DNA of 64,000 nt from Allobogoriella alba (GCF_042665525.1 NZ_JBHTCQ010000001.1:1550001-1614000), one strand, 5' to 3'. Shown: positions 48,774 to 57,471, counted from the stretch's first letter. Notes: generated by a model from the letters alone, not told the origin. Numbers and translations: made by a program.

Positions 48774-49715
48774 GTGAGCAACCCCGTCTTCGAGCGCAGC
48801 TCGATCTTCGGCAAGAACGCCCAGCGAACTCCGAACGGCTATCCCGGCTACCCGGGGTACACGCCCGGGCAGGGCACCGGGTACGCCGCGCCGGGCCAGT
48901 ATGGCACCGCGCAGCAGACGTACGGGCAGACGCAGTACGGGCAGCAGTACGGCCCCGCCCAGGACCAGCAGCTGCGCGACCTCGAGCACGCGTACCAGGG
49001 GCCGCCGGCCGCACCGGCCGACACCGGACGGATGACGTACGACGACGTCATCATGAAGACCGGCATCGTCCTGGGCCTCATCGTCCTCGCCGGCGCCGCC
49101 AACTGGCTGCTGTTCGGCGCGAACATGCTCCTGACCTTCGGCGGCCTCGTCGTCGGGCTGGTGCTGGGCCTGGTCAACGCCTTCAAGCGTGAGCCCTCCC
49201 CGGCGCTGATCATGGGCTACGCGGTGGCCGAGGGCCTCTTCCTCGGCGGGATCTCCGCGTTCTTCGAGGTCATGTACCCGGGCATCGTGCTGCAGGCGGT
49301 GCTCGCCACCACTGCGACGTTCGCCGCGTCACTGCTGCTCTTCCGCTCCGGCAAGATCCGGGTCACGCCGAAGTTCACCCGGTGGCTGCTCATCGCGGTG
49401 GTTGGCTACGCGCTCTTCTCGCTGGTGAACCTCGTGCTGATGCTCACCGACGTCGCAGGAGGCGAATGGGGCCTGCGCGGTCTCGCGATCTCGATCGGAC
49501 CGTTCGACGTCCCGCTCGGCGTCCTCATCGGCCTCTTCGCTGTCGGTCTCGCCGCTCTCTGCCTGATCATGGACTTCGACGCCATCAAGCGTGGCGTCGA
49601 GGGCGGCGCGCCGGGCCGCTACGCCTGGTCGGCCGCGTTCGGGCTCGCGGTCACCCTGGTGTGGCTGTACATCGAGTTCCTGCGGCTCATCGCGATCCTG
49701 CGCGGCGGCGAGTAG
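48774..49715 (+). CDS. Bax inhibitor-1/YccA family membrane protein
   Basis: The 313-residue protein has a Tyr/Gly/Pro/Gln-rich cytosolic N-terminus (about 15-75) and then seven hydrophobic segments (from about residue 92). The C-terminal DFDAIKRGVEGGAPGRYAW carries the conserved acidic and basic residues of the family, thought to form a pH-gated calcium leak. GTG 48774 follows AGGAGG by 5 nt. A strong hairpin ends the unit. Confidence 0.9.
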   Translation: MSNPVFERSSIFGKNAQRTPNGYPGYPGYTPGQGTGYAAPGQYGTAQQTYGQTQYGQQYGPAQDQQLRDLEHAYQGPPAAPADTGRMTYDDVIMKTGIVLGLIVLAGAANWLLFGANMLLTFGGLVVGLVLGLVNAFKREPSPALIMGYAVAEGLFLGGISAFFEVMYPGIVLQAVLATTATFAASLLLFRSGKIRVTPKFTRWLLIAVVGYALFSLVNLVLMLTDVAGGEWGLRGLAISIGPFDVPLGVLIGLFAVGLAALCLIMDFDAIKRGVEGGAPGRYAWSAAFGLAVTLVWLYIEFLRLIAILRGGE

Positions 49716-49736
49716 CAGCGCACGCAGCACAGCCGC

Positions 49737-49773
49737 AGAACGGCGGCCGTCCCGATGGGGCGGCCGCCGTTCT
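49737..49773. terminator. Bidirectional hairpin terminator
   Basis: AGAACGGCGGCCG (49737-49749) pairs perfectly with CGGCCGCCGTTCT (49761-49773), loop 11 nt, followed by a short T-rich stretch. It lies between convergent genes ending at 49715 and 49812 and can serve both. Confidence 0.85.
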
Positions 49774-49811
49774 CTTGCCGGTGGTCGTCTTGGCGGTGCG
49801 GGCCGTGCGGG

Positions 49812-50216
49812 CTACTCGACGCCGACCACGTCGACCACGAACACCAGGGTGTCCTCGCCGCCGATGCCCGCCTGCGGCACGCCGCGGGGACCGTAGCCGT
49901 GCTCGGGCGGCACGGAGAGCAGGATGCGGGAGCCGATCTGCTGGCCGACCAGCCCGTCGTCCCAGCCGCCGATGACCACGCCCATCCCGATCGGGAACGA
50001 GATGGTCGAGCCGCGGTCGTAGGAATTGTCGAACACGTGGCCGTCCCACGTCTGACCGAGGTAGTTCACGACGATCGTGTCGCCCGGGTTCACCGCCTCG
50101 CCGGTGCCCTGCTCCAGCACCTGGACCTGCAGGCCCTGCGGTGCGTCGCTGCCGGGGAAGGTGAGGGCCGGCTTGTCGCCGAAGGTGCCGCTGACGGTAG
50201 GAAGCTTGGGGATCAT
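49812..50216 (-). CDS. FKBP-type peptidyl-prolyl isomerase
   Basis: The 134-residue cytosolic protein is a single FKBP domain: VQVLEQGTGEAVNPGDTIVVNYLGQTWDG, PIGMGVVIGGWDDGLVGQQIGSRILLSVPPEHGYG and VFVVDVVGV, with the Tyr, Phe/Ile, Trp and Tyr pocket residues in place. ATG 50216 has TAGGGT 7 nt upstream. No signal peptide is present. Confidence 0.93.
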   Translation of the reverse strand: MIPKLPTVSGTFGDKPALTFPGSDAPQGLQVQVLEQGTGEAVNPGDTIVVNYLGQTWDGHVFDNSYDRGSTISFPIGMGVVIGGWDDGLVGQQIGSRILLSVPPEHGYGPRGVPQAGIGGEDTLVFVVDVVGVE

Positions 50217-50223
50217 GCCGTCC

Positions 50224-50229
50224 ACCCTA
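50224..50229 (-). promoter_or_regulatory. -10 box of leaderless FKBP gene
   Basis: On the minus strand TAGGGT is followed by 7 nt and ATG 50216. Confidence 0.45.
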
Positions 50230-50382
50230 CGTGCCGGTCCCGACGGCACGGCCGGCGTCGCCGATCCCCCTCGCGAACGTGGTGCGCACCGAAGCCGTGG
50301 CGCCCGAGCACCCTGCCCGTCTCGTGACCAACCCGAGACCGATCGGCCGGCCGTTTCCGTCCCGCCCCGGCGGGCGAGCTCA

Positions 50383-50388
50383 GAGAAT
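50383..50388 (+). promoter_or_regulatory. -10 box of leaderless small gene
   Basis: GAGAAT, then GCCGCC, then GTG 50395; no ribosome site. Confidence 0.45.
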
Positions 50389-50394
50389 GCCGCC

Positions 50395-50787
50395 GTGCCC
50401 TACTCGTCACAAGCCGGCCTGTCGGCCGTCGCCTCCGCCGCCTACCCGTCCGCCACGCCGTCCACCGCCGAGGAGCCCCCTGCGGTGACCGCCGCGTTCC
50501 TCGACGCCGGCCCCGCCCCGAGCGTCGAGCTCCGCGGCCGTGCCGACGATGTCGCCCGTGTCCTCGGGACGTGCGTCGCCGAGATATCGACCGCCGTCGG
50601 CGCCCTCGACCGGCCCCACCGCAGCACCGAGATCGACGGCGTCGCCCTGGCCCTCCTGGCGCACCTCGGCGCCGCCATCGTCGCGGCGGGCGAGCTCGCC
50701 AGCCGGGTCGGCGATGTCAGCGCCGTCCCCGGCGAGCAGCCCGCGTGTGACGCGGGGGCCACCCCCGACCACGTCGAGGTGGCCTGA
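50395..50787 (+). CDS. Small protein of unknown function
   Basis: The 130-residue product is Ala/Val/Asp-rich. Its middle (about 45-105, RADDVARVLGTCVAEISTAVGALDRP then GVALALLAHLGAAIVAAGELASRVGD) looks like two or three amphipathic helices. There is no signal peptide or family motif I recognise. Support for coding is third-position G/C and the leaderless-type -10 box. It is flanked by FKBP (divergent) and msrA (convergent). Confidence 0.6.
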   Translation: MPYSSQAGLSAVASAAYPSATPSTAEEPPAVTAAFLDAGPAPSVELRGRADDVARVLGTCVAEISTAVGALDRPHRSTEIDGVALALLAHLGAAIVAAGELASRVGDVSAVPGEQPACDAGATPDHVEVA

Positions 50788-50905
50788 CGACGGCATCACG
50801 GCGATCCTCGGCTGCCCGGACCAGGCCACCGCGAGACGGCCCGTCCCTCCGTGCCCGTTCCTCTGCGTGCGATGTGCGGGGTGTGCCGCACGGCCGATGC
50901 GTCGC

Positions 50906-51619
50906 TCAGTCGACGCGCACGAAGTTCCCGCCCGCCGGCGCCTGCCCGGCACGCTCCGGGATGTCGCTGCCGACCAGGCCCACCGGGCACGTCATGCCGT
51001 TGGGTCCGTGGTTGCAGTAGCCGCCCGGGTTCTTGTGCAGGTACTGCTGGTGGTAGTCCTCGGCGTAGTAGAACTCGCCGGGGAACGGGAGCAGCTCGGT
51101 GGCGATCTGGCCGTGCCCCTGCTGGGTCAGAACCTCCTGGAAGGCCGTCCGGGTCGCCCGGGCCGCGGCCTCCTGCTCCGCCGTCGTCCAGTAGACGCCG
51201 GAGCGGTACTGGGTGCCGACGTCGTTTCCCTGCCGGTTCGGCGTCGTCGGGTCGTGGTTCTCCCAGAACGCCTTCAGCAACAGCTCGGGGGAGGTCTGGT
51301 GGGGGTCGTAGACCACCTGGACGGCCTCGGTGTGCCCGGTCAGGCCGGTGCACACCTCCTCGTACGTCGGGTAGGGCGTGAACCCGCCGAGGTACCCGGC
51401 GGCGGTCGAGACCACGCCGGGCTGCCGCCAGAAGATGCGCTCGGAACCCCAGAAGCAACCCATCGCCACGTAGAGGGTCTCGGACCCGGGCGGCCACGGG
51501 CCCTGCAGCGGCGTACCCAGCACCTCGTGCGTCTCGGGCACGTCGAAGGGACTGGCGTCCCGGCCGGGCAGCGCCTCGTCCGGCGTGACCATGGTCGTCT
51601 TGCGTTCCGTGAAGAACAT
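50906..51619 (-). CDS. msrA: Peptide methionine sulfoxide reductase A
   Basis: The 237-residue enzyme reduces Met-S-sulfoxide. VAMGCFWGSERIF carries the nucleophile Cys55, and GYLGGFTPYPTYEEVCTGLTGHTEAV and DYHQQYLHKNPGGYCNHGPNG carry the substrate pocket and resolving-Cys region. N-terminal 45 residues (PETHEVLGTPLQGPWPPG) match the longer MsrA form. ATG 51619 has GGGAGG about 5 nt upstream. Confidence 0.95.
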   Translation of the reverse strand: MFFTERKTTMVTPDEALPGRDASPFDVPETHEVLGTPLQGPWPPGSETLYVAMGCFWGSERIFWRQPGVVSTAAGYLGGFTPYPTYEEVCTGLTGHTEAVQVVYDPHQTSPELLLKAFWENHDPTTPNRQGNDVGTQYRSGVYWTTAEQEAAARATRTAFQEVLTQQGHGQIATELLPFPGEFYYAEDYHQQYLHKNPGGYCNHGPNGMTCPVGLVGSDIPERAGQAPAGGNFVRVD

Positions 51620-51832
51620 CGAGCCTCCCGCTCAAGAACCTGTCCCAGGTGTCAACGGCTCGGCCGCCGCAGGTGTTCCGAACCCATTGTCCGTCACCCG
51701 CGCCGGGCGGGGGCCGCGCCATCCCTGCGCTCTCGGCACGTGAGAGCCCACGATCCCCGCCGTCGTGCGTCTGCGGCCGCCTCACCTGGCGGGACACGGC
51801 GGTGCTCACGTGGCGGATGTGCGCACAGGTCG

Positions 51833-51838
51833 TACCCT
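51833..51838 (+). promoter_or_regulatory. -10 box upstream of AI-2E family gene
   Basis: TACCCT predicts a start near 51845. The rest of 51620-51893 shows no gene or clear structure. Confidence 0.35.
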
Positions 51839-51893
51839 GACACAGAGCAAGGCGTCGCCGCCCGGGCGACGATCCGACGTCGAGCAGGGGTCC

Positions 51894-53258
51894 ATGAGTC
51901 AGAGCAGCCGCACCCGCCGGGGCCTGCTCGGTCGCGCCCGCAAGGAGCCGGCCGCTGACCAGGCCGACCGCGAGGACGAGGGCACCGCCAGGGACGGGGG
52001 CGCCGAGGCGACAGTCGGTGCGCCGCCCCACAGGGGTCTCGTCCACGGGGTCCCGAAGACCCTCGTCATCGCGGCGGGCTGGTCCTGGCGCATCCTCGTG
52101 CTCGCCGCCGCCCTCGCCCTGCTGATCTTCCTGATCATCACGTTCAAGACGATCATCGCGGCCGTCCTCATCGCACTGCTCATCACGGTGCTCCTCGAGC
52201 CCGTTGCGGGCTGGCTGCGGCGCTTCCTGCGGTTCCCCCGAGCACTGGCCTCCGGTGCGGCCATCCTGCTCCTGCTCGGTCTGGTCTCCGGCCTGCTGGT
52301 GCTGGCCGGGCGGTCCATCGTCGACGGGTTCGGCGCCCTCGCCGACCGCGTCACGGCGGCCTTCGACGACGTCGTGGAGTGGCTGACCACCGGGCCCTAC
52401 GCGGTGGACCAGCAGCAGATCCAGCAGTGGATCCAACAGGCACGCGACCAGGTCAGCGCCAACTCGGACACCCTCGTCAGCGGAGTCCTCGGCGCCACCA
52501 GCTCGGTGGCCTCCGTCGCCACGGGGGCCATCCTCATGCTGTTCTGCCTGTTCTTCTTCCTCAAGGACGGGCGGAAGATCTGGCACTGGTTCGTCCGCCT
52601 CGCGCCCGACCCGGCCCGGCACCGCATCAACGAGGCGGGCATCCGCGGCTGGGCGACCCTCGGCGGCTACACCCGCACCCAGATCCTGGTCGCCTTCGTC
52701 GATGCGGTGGGCATCGCCGTCGGCGCCGCGATCCTCGGCGTGCCGCTCGCCCTGCCGATCGGCATCCTCGTCTTCCTCTTCTCCTTCATCCCGATCATCG
52801 GTGCCGTGCTCTCCGGCATCGTCGCCGTCGCGGTCGCCCTCGTCGACCAGGGTCCGATCCCGGCGCTGATCATGCTCGGCATCGTGCTGCTGGTGCAGCA
52901 GCTCGAGGGCAACGTGCTCCAGCCGTGGCTCCAGGGCAACGCCCTCGCCCTGCACCCGCTGGCCATCGTGCTGGCGGTGACGGCCGGGACGGGCATCGCC
53001 GGGCTGCTCGGCGCGCTCTTCGCCGTGCCGGTGGTGGCCACGATCAACACCGTCCTGCTCTACCTCTACGGGCGGGACAAGTATCCCAAGCTCGCGGCCG
53101 ACGCCGACCGCTCGGGCGGCCCACCGGGCACCTACGTGCACACAGAGGACGCGGCCGAGGAGCCGGTCGCCGCGACGCCCGCGGCGGCGGCCACGCCGAC
53201 GGCGGAGAGCCGGGACGGACGCGGGCGAGGCGGGACCGGCGGCGGTACCGACCGGTGA
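51894..53258 (+). CDS. AI-2E/PerM family transporter
   Basis: The 454-residue membrane protein has a charged N-terminus (1-55), about eight helices in the family pattern (two N-terminal pairs, a central cytosolic segment, then FSFIPIIGAVLSGIVAVAVALVDQGP and LVQQLEGNVLQPWLQGNALALHPLAIVLAV). The acidic, Ala/Thr-rich tail is long. The family exports AI-2 or acts as Na+/H+ antiporter. ATG 51894 follows CAGGGG. Its stop overlaps the next start (GTGA). Confidence 0.9.
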   Translation: MSQSSRTRRGLLGRARKEPAADQADREDEGTARDGGAEATVGAPPHRGLVHGVPKTLVIAAGWSWRILVLAAALALLIFLIITFKTIIAAVLIALLITVLLEPVAGWLRRFLRFPRALASGAAILLLLGLVSGLLVLAGRSIVDGFGALADRVTAAFDDVVEWLTTGPYAVDQQQIQQWIQQARDQVSANSDTLVSGVLGATSSVASVATGAILMLFCLFFFLKDGRKIWHWFVRLAPDPARHRINEAGIRGWATLGGYTRTQILVAFVDAVGIAVGAAILGVPLALPIGILVFLFSFIPIIGAVLSGIVAVAVALVDQGPIPALIMLGIVLLVQQLEGNVLQPWLQGNALALHPLAIVLAVTAGTGIAGLLGALFAVPVVATINTVLLYLYGRDKYPKLAADADRSGGPPGTYVHTEDAAEEPVAATPAAAATPTAESRDGRGRGGTGGGTDR

Positions 53259-54460
53259 CCTTCGACCGCCGGACGTTCGAGCAGGCCGCTGCCACGCTCG
53301 AGGGGATCGTCCACCGCACACCCGTGGAGGAGTGCTCCTCCCTCACCGAGATCGTCGGCACGCCCGTCCTGCTGAAGACCGAGAACCTCCAGCACACCGG
53401 ATCCTTCAAGCTGCGTGGCGCCTACCTGCGGATGAGCCGGCTCGACGAGGACGAGAAGGCGAGCGGCGTCGTCGCCGCCTCCGCCGGGAACCACGCGCAG
53501 GGCGTGGCGCTCGCGGCCCGGCTGCTCGGCCTCTCCGCCCGCATCGTCATGCCCGCCGACGCCGCGCTGCCCAAGGTCGAGGCGACCCGCCGGTACGGGG
53601 CCGAGGTGGTGCTCACCGGACCGGACATCGAATCCGCCCTCGCCGCCGCCCGCGAGGACGCCGAGCGCACCGGACGCGTCCTGATCCACCCCTACGACCA
53701 CCCCGACATCGTCGCCGGCCAGGGCACGATCGGCCTGGAGATCGTCCAGCAGGTGCCAGACGTCCGCACGATCGTCGTGCCGACCGGTGGGGGAGGGCTG
53801 CTCGCCGGGGTCGCCGCGGCGGTGCACAGCGTCGACCCGAGCATCGAGGTCGTGGGGGTCCAGGCGGCGACGGCGGCGGCCTACACGGCCTCGCTCGAGG
53901 CCGGGCACCCGGTGCTGCTGCGCGAGATGAACACGATGGCGGACGGGATCGCGGTCGGACTGCCGGGCGAGGTGCCGTTCCGGCTCATCACCGAGCACGT
54001 ACGGGAGATCCGGACGGTCAGCGAGGACCTGCTGTCCCACGCCGTGCTCCACATGGTCGAGCGGGCGAAGCTGGTGGTCGAGCCTTCGGGCGCCGCCGGT
54101 GTCGCGGCGCTGCTGTCCGCCCCGTCGGCGTTCACCGGTCCCGTCGTGGTGCTGCTCACCGGCGGCAACGTGGACCCGCTCGTGCTGCTGGGCATCATCC
54201 GGCACGGCATGACCGCCGTCGGCCGGTACCTGCAGGCCCGGGTGCTCGTGAAGGACTCGCCCGGCAGCCTCGCCCGGCTGCTGGCCGCCCTTGCCGAGAC
54301 CGGCGCGAACGTCGTCGACATCTCCCACACCCGCACCTGGACGGGCCTCGCCGTGGACGAGGTCGCCATCACGGTCGAGATGGAGACCAAGGGCCCGGAG
54401 CACCGGGACGCCGTCGTGGCCCGTCTGCGCGAGCAGGGTTATCCCGTCCTCGCGCCCTGA
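53255..54460 (+). CDS. ilvA: Threonine ammonia-lyase (IlvA, catabolic-length)
   Basis: The 401-residue PLP enzyme deaminates threonine (or serine) to 2-oxobutyrate. NLQHTGSFKLRGAYLRM carries the PLP lysine Lys52; SAGNHAQGVALAA and PTGGGGLLAGVA bind the cofactor phosphate. The C-terminal ACT-like domain (about 325-400, VLVKDSPGSLARLLAALAE) is a single regulatory unit. GTG 53255 is translationally coupled to the exporter, an unusual pairing that may mean amino-acid export and catabolism are linked. Confidence 0.95.
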   Translation: MTFDRRTFEQAAATLEGIVHRTPVEECSSLTEIVGTPVLLKTENLQHTGSFKLRGAYLRMSRLDEDEKASGVVAASAGNHAQGVALAARLLGLSARIVMPADAALPKVEATRRYGAEVVLTGPDIESALAAAREDAERTGRVLIHPYDHPDIVAGQGTIGLEIVQQVPDVRTIVVPTGGGGLLAGVAAAVHSVDPSIEVVGVQAATAAAYTASLEAGHPVLLREMNTMADGIAVGLPGEVPFRLITEHVREIRTVSEDLLSHAVLHMVERAKLVVEPSGAAGVAALLSAPSAFTGPVVVLLTGGNVDPLVLLGIIRHGMTAVGRYLQARVLVKDSPGSLARLLAALAETGANVVDISHTRTWTGLAVDEVAITVEMETKGPEHRDAVVARLREQGYPVLAP

Positions 54461-54467
54461 GCCCGCG

Positions 54468-54887
54468 TCAGCCCGTGTGGCCCGCCTGGCGGGTGGCCTG
54501 GTGCTCCTCGGCGATCTCGAACTGCTGCGGGTCGATCCCGCGCTCGGTGAGCAGCCGGTCGATCTTCGCCTCGACCCGGTCCGCGCCCTCGCGCGACTGC
54601 GAGGAACCCCAGAAGTAGAACATCGCGAGCCCGGCCGCCTGCCACACCAGCTGGAGGAACTCGGACTGCCAGTTCTCCAGCGTCGCGGACAGGAACTCGG
54701 GCCAGAACTGCGCCCACTCGAAGGTCTCGCCGTGGGTCGCGGCGTCGTTGCTCACCTGGATCGCCTGGAAGACGAACTGGCCGATCCACGACAGCACGAA
54801 CAGTGCCCCGGTCACCAGGGCGAACGAGTAGGCCGTGAAGAAGGGTGGTCGCGGGTGAGAGTGCCGTGGGTTCAGGTCCGTCGGCAT
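54468..54887 (-). CDS. Small two-helix membrane protein (DUF6766-like)
   Basis: The 139-residue protein has two hydrophobic segments: FFTAYSFALVTGALFVLSWIGQFVF (about 17-41) and LVWQAAGLAMFYFWG (about 82-96). Between them lie conserved-looking aromatic residues (WAQFWPEFLSATLENWQSEFLQ). The C-terminal 40 residues are charged. ATG 54887 has GGAGGAGG-like upstream. I link it to DUF6766 from memory; function unknown. Confidence 0.75.
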   Translation of the reverse strand: MPTDLNPRHSHPRPPFFTAYSFALVTGALFVLSWIGQFVFQAIQVSNDAATHGETFEWAQFWPEFLSATLENWQSEFLQLVWQAAGLAMFYFWGSSQSREGADRVEAKIDRLLTERGIDPQQFEIAEEHQATRQAGHTG

Positions 54888-54993
54888 GGCTCCTCCTCTC
54901 CGGGCGAGCTGCGTAGCCGCCCGTCCGCAGAGTCGCACCGACGGCGCCGTGCCGCGACCGGAGATGCGGCCCGAGGTCGGGCCGGACGCACGT

Positions 54994-55024
54994 GGGCCGC
55001 CGCAGGTCAGTCCTGCGGCGGCCC
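54994..55024 (-). terminator. Terminator hairpin of greA
   Basis: GGGCCGCCGCAGG (54994-55006) pairs perfectly with CCTGCGGCGGCCC (55012-55024), loop 5 nt, 17 nt beyond the greA stop. Confidence 0.85.
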
Positions 55025-55041
55025 ATGTCAGGAGCCGGGTC

Positions 55042-55527
55042 TCAGCCCCGGAAGGGCTTGACCTCCTTGATCTTGACCTCGATCTGGGCGCCGTTCGGCG
55101 TCTCGTACGTCGCGGTGTCGCCCGCGCGCTTGCCCACCAGGGCGGAGCCGAGCGGCGAGGACTCGGAGTAGACGTCGATGTCGAGGTCCGGGGCGCCCTC
55201 CCGCGAGCCGAGGAGGAAGGTCCGCTTCTTGCCGGCGATCGTGCAGGTCACCACCATGCCGGACTCGACGACGCCGTCGTCCGCCGGGGCCTCGCCGACC
55301 TGCGCGTTCCGCAGCAGCTCGGTGAGCTGGTGGATCCGTGCCTCCTGCTTCGCCTGCTCCTCGCGCGCCGCGTGGTACCCGCCGTTCTCCTTGAGGTCCC
55401 CCTCCTGGCGCGCGGCGTCGATCTTCTCCGCGATCTCCTGGCGTCCCCTGCCCGTGAGGTACTCGAGCTCGCCCTTGAGACGGTTGTACGCGTCCTGGGT
55501 GAGCCAGGTGGCGCTCGTCTGTGTCAC
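55042..55527 (-). CDS. greA: Transcription elongation factor GreA
   Basis: The 161-residue factor stimulates RNA cleavage in backtracked polymerase. The N-terminal coiled coil (about 1-80) has the tip acidic pair in a DAARQEGDLKENGGYHAAREEQ segment, and the C-terminal FKBP-like domain holds LLGSREGAP and SSPLGSALVGKRAGD. GTG 55527 is preferred because GGAGGAGG lies 5-6 nt upstream. A 115-nt leader with a strong hairpin precedes it. Confidence 0.96.
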   Translation of the reverse strand: MTQTSATWLTQDAYNRLKGELEYLTGRGRQEIAEKIDAARQEGDLKENGGYHAAREEQAKQEARIHQLTELLRNAQVGEAPADDGVVESGMVVTCTIAGKKRTFLLGSREGAPDLDIDVYSESSPLGSALVGKRAGDTATYETPNGAQIEVKIKEVKPFRG

Positions 55528-55550
55528 GGCTCCTCCTCCACATACGTTCG

Positions 55551-55584
55551 ATGCCCCGGCCACACACGTGCATGGCCGAGGCAT
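55551..55584 (-). other. Hairpin in the greA leader
   Basis: ATGCCCCGGCC (55551-55561) and GGCCGAGGCAT (55574-55584) form an 11-bp stem (one G-U in RNA) with a 12-nt loop, about 20 nt before the greA ribosome site. Confidence 0.6.
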
Positions 55585-55635
55585 GGAACCTGTTGACGCC
55601 CGGGCTAACGCACCGTGTGCGCCGCTCCGGGGCGG

Positions 55636-55659
55636 CGTGTAAAGCATCGATTGTACACG
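55636..55659 (-). promoter_or_regulatory. greA promoter region with inverted repeat
   Basis: On the minus strand TACAAT (forward 55650-55655) is a near-consensus -10 box. CGTGTA (55636-55641) and TACACG (55654-55659) form an inverted repeat across it, a possible operator. The segment is A/T-rich for this genome. Confidence 0.5.
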
Positions 55660-55666
55660 TGGGGGC

Positions 55667-56122
55667 TCACGGGGAATCGATGATCGAGCACTCCTCCACG
55701 CTCCCGGTCGTGGCGAGCTCCGTGGTGGTGACGTCGACCACGTGGCTGGTGGTCTGCTCGGGGGACGGGCCGATCTCGACCTCGCGGTACCCGACCTGGG
55801 TGTGGTTCGTGTTGAGGGCGACGAGGGCGCAGCGCACCGTGGTCCCCGGCTCGGTGCGCACCGCGAACCGCACGGTGGTGCGCGTCGCGTCGTGCACCGT
55901 GAACCCGAGATCGTCCGTCATGACGGACGGCCGCGTGAGGTTCGCCGCCTGCACGCCCAGGCCGGCACCGACCACGAGCGTGGCGAGGATCGCCGCGAGA
56001 ACGACCGTACGCCGCGAGGTCCGTGTCCGCCCGTAGCGAGCGGCCATGATGGCCGGGTCGACGGCGGAGCCGCCACCGGGCGCGGCACCGCGCTCGTCGT
56101 GCTCTTCCGCGGGAACGGTCAC
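55667..56122 (-). CDS. DUF4307 family membrane protein
   Basis: The 151-residue protein has a cytosolic N-terminus with AARYGRTRTSRR, one transmembrane helix (about 42-60) and an extracytoplasmic beta-rich domain with DLGFTVHDATRTTVRFAV and two Cys (CALVAL, ECSIID). GTG 56122 follows AGGAGG by 8 nt. It corresponds in position to Rv1081c, next to greA and divergent from mca. Function unknown. Confidence 0.85.
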   Translation of the reverse strand: MTVPAEEHDERGAAPGGGSAVDPAIMAARYGRTRTSRRTVVLAAILATLVVGAGLGVQAANLTRPSVMTDDLGFTVHDATRTTVRFAVRTEPGTTVRCALVALNTNHTQVGYREVEIGPSPEQTTSHVVDVTTTELATTGSVEECSIIDSP

Positions 56123-56227
56123 GGCGGCGGCCTCCTGCGATGTGGTTCTCGGAATGGTCGGACGTGCGAGACGATTGTCCCTGGTAGGTAGCCGTCGGCG
56201 CTGCTCGGGCAAAGCTGGAGGAGACAC

Positions 56228-57127
56228 GTGACGAACGAGGCGTTGCGGCTGATGGCCGTGCACGCGCACCCGGACGACGAGTCGAGCAAGGGCGCCGCGA
56301 CCATGGCGCGCTACGCGGGCGAGGGGCACCGGGTCCAGGTCGTGACGTGCACCGGCGGCGAGCGGGGCGACATCCTCAACCCGAAGCTGGCCGACGACCC
56401 GGAGATCCTGCGGGACATGCCCGGCTACCGGCGCCGGGAGATGGCCGCCGCCGCCGCGGCGCTCGGTGTCGAGCAGGTGTGGCTCGGGTTCGTCGACTCC
56501 GGCCTGCCCGAGGGTGACCCGCTTCCGCCGCTGCCCGAGGGGTCGTTCGGGCTCGAGCCGCTGGAGGTGGCCGTCGGCGCCCTCGTGCGCCAGGTGCGTG
56601 AGTTCCGCCCGCACGTGATGACCTGCTACGACGAGACCGGTGGCTACCCGCACCCGGACCACATCATGTCCCACCGGATCGCGGTCGGCGCCTACGAGGC
56701 AGCCGCGGATCCCACCGCCTACCCCGACGCCGGCGAGCCGTGGGCGGTGCAGAAGCTCTACTACGACGTGTCCTTCTCGGTGGACCGCGTCCTGGCACTG
56801 CACGAGGCGATGCAGGAGCGCGGCCTGGCCTCGCCGTTCGCCGAGTGGATCGACCGGCGCGGGGACCGGCCGCGCCGGACGCCCACGGCGCGGATCACCT
56901 GCGCGGACTACTTCCCGCAGCGGGACGACGCGCTCCGCGCGCACGCCACCCAGATCGACCCGGACGGTTTCTTCTTCATGGTGCCGCGGGACATCGAGGC
57001 GCAGGTGTGGCCGTTCGAGGAGTTCGAGCTTGCCCGTGCCCGCGTCCCGGTGGCGGACGGGTTGGAGGAGGATCTCTTCGCCGGGGTCGTGCCCGAGGGC
57101 CTCACACTGGACGAGGCCCAGCGATGA
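56228..57127 (+). CDS. mca: Mycothiol S-conjugate amidase
   Basis: The 299-residue zinc hydrolase cleaves mycothiol conjugates to release mercapturates, a detoxification step specific to actinobacteria. VHAHPDDESSKGAATMARYA supplies zinc ligands His14 and Asp17, and YPHPDH supplies His145. CTGGERGDILNP and FVDSGLPEGDP are Mca/MshB family marks; length and context favour Mca. GTG 56228 follows GGAGGAG. Its stop overlaps the small membrane protein start (ATGA), as with Rv1082-Rv1083. Confidence 0.94.
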   Translation: MTNEALRLMAVHAHPDDESSKGAATMARYAGEGHRVQVVTCTGGERGDILNPKLADDPEILRDMPGYRRREMAAAAAALGVEQVWLGFVDSGLPEGDPLPPLPEGSFGLEPLEVAVGALVRQVREFRPHVMTCYDETGGYPHPDHIMSHRIAVGAYEAAADPTAYPDAGEPWAVQKLYYDVSFSVDRVLALHEAMQERGLASPFAEWIDRRGDRPRRTPTARITCADYFPQRDDALRAHATQIDPDGFFFMVPRDIEAQVWPFEEFELARARVPVADGLEEDLFAGVVPEGLTLDEAQR

Positions 57128-57450
57128 TCCTCACCGCGCTGCTCGCCGAGTCCCCCTCGCCCGGCCCGCAGGAGGGTGAGCTGCAGCCCTGGGAGGTCAG
57201 CCCCGGGATCCTGGGGTTCATCTTCGGGTTCTTCCTGCTCGCGGTCGCAGCGATCCCGCTCTTCCGGTCCATGGCCAAGCACATGCGGCGGGTCGAGCAC
57301 AACGCCGAGCTGCGCCGCCGCGAGGAGGAGGCGGCCGCGCCGCAGGCCGAGCACGACCCTGCGTCGTCCGACGACGCCGGGCCGTCCGACGACGGTGCCG
57401 ACCGGTCCGACGGTGGGCCGCCCCGGGAGCAGGCCGGCTCACCCTCCTAG
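57124..57450 (+). CDS. Small single-span membrane protein after mca
   Basis: The 108-residue protein has a short N-terminus, one transmembrane helix (about 28-46, ILGFIFGFFLLAVAAIPLF), a basic cytosolic stretch MAKHMRRVEHNAELRRREEE, and a disordered Asp/Ser/Pro tail. It is translationally coupled to mca and matches Rv1083 in position and layout. Function unknown. Confidence 0.85.
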   Translation: MILTALLAESPSPGPQEGELQPWEVSPGILGFIFGFFLLAVAAIPLFRSMAKHMRRVEHNAELRRREEEAAAPQAEHDPASSDDAGPSDDGADRSDGGPPREQAGSPS

Positions 57451-57471
57451 CTCGCGGTCGAGGGCAGACGC

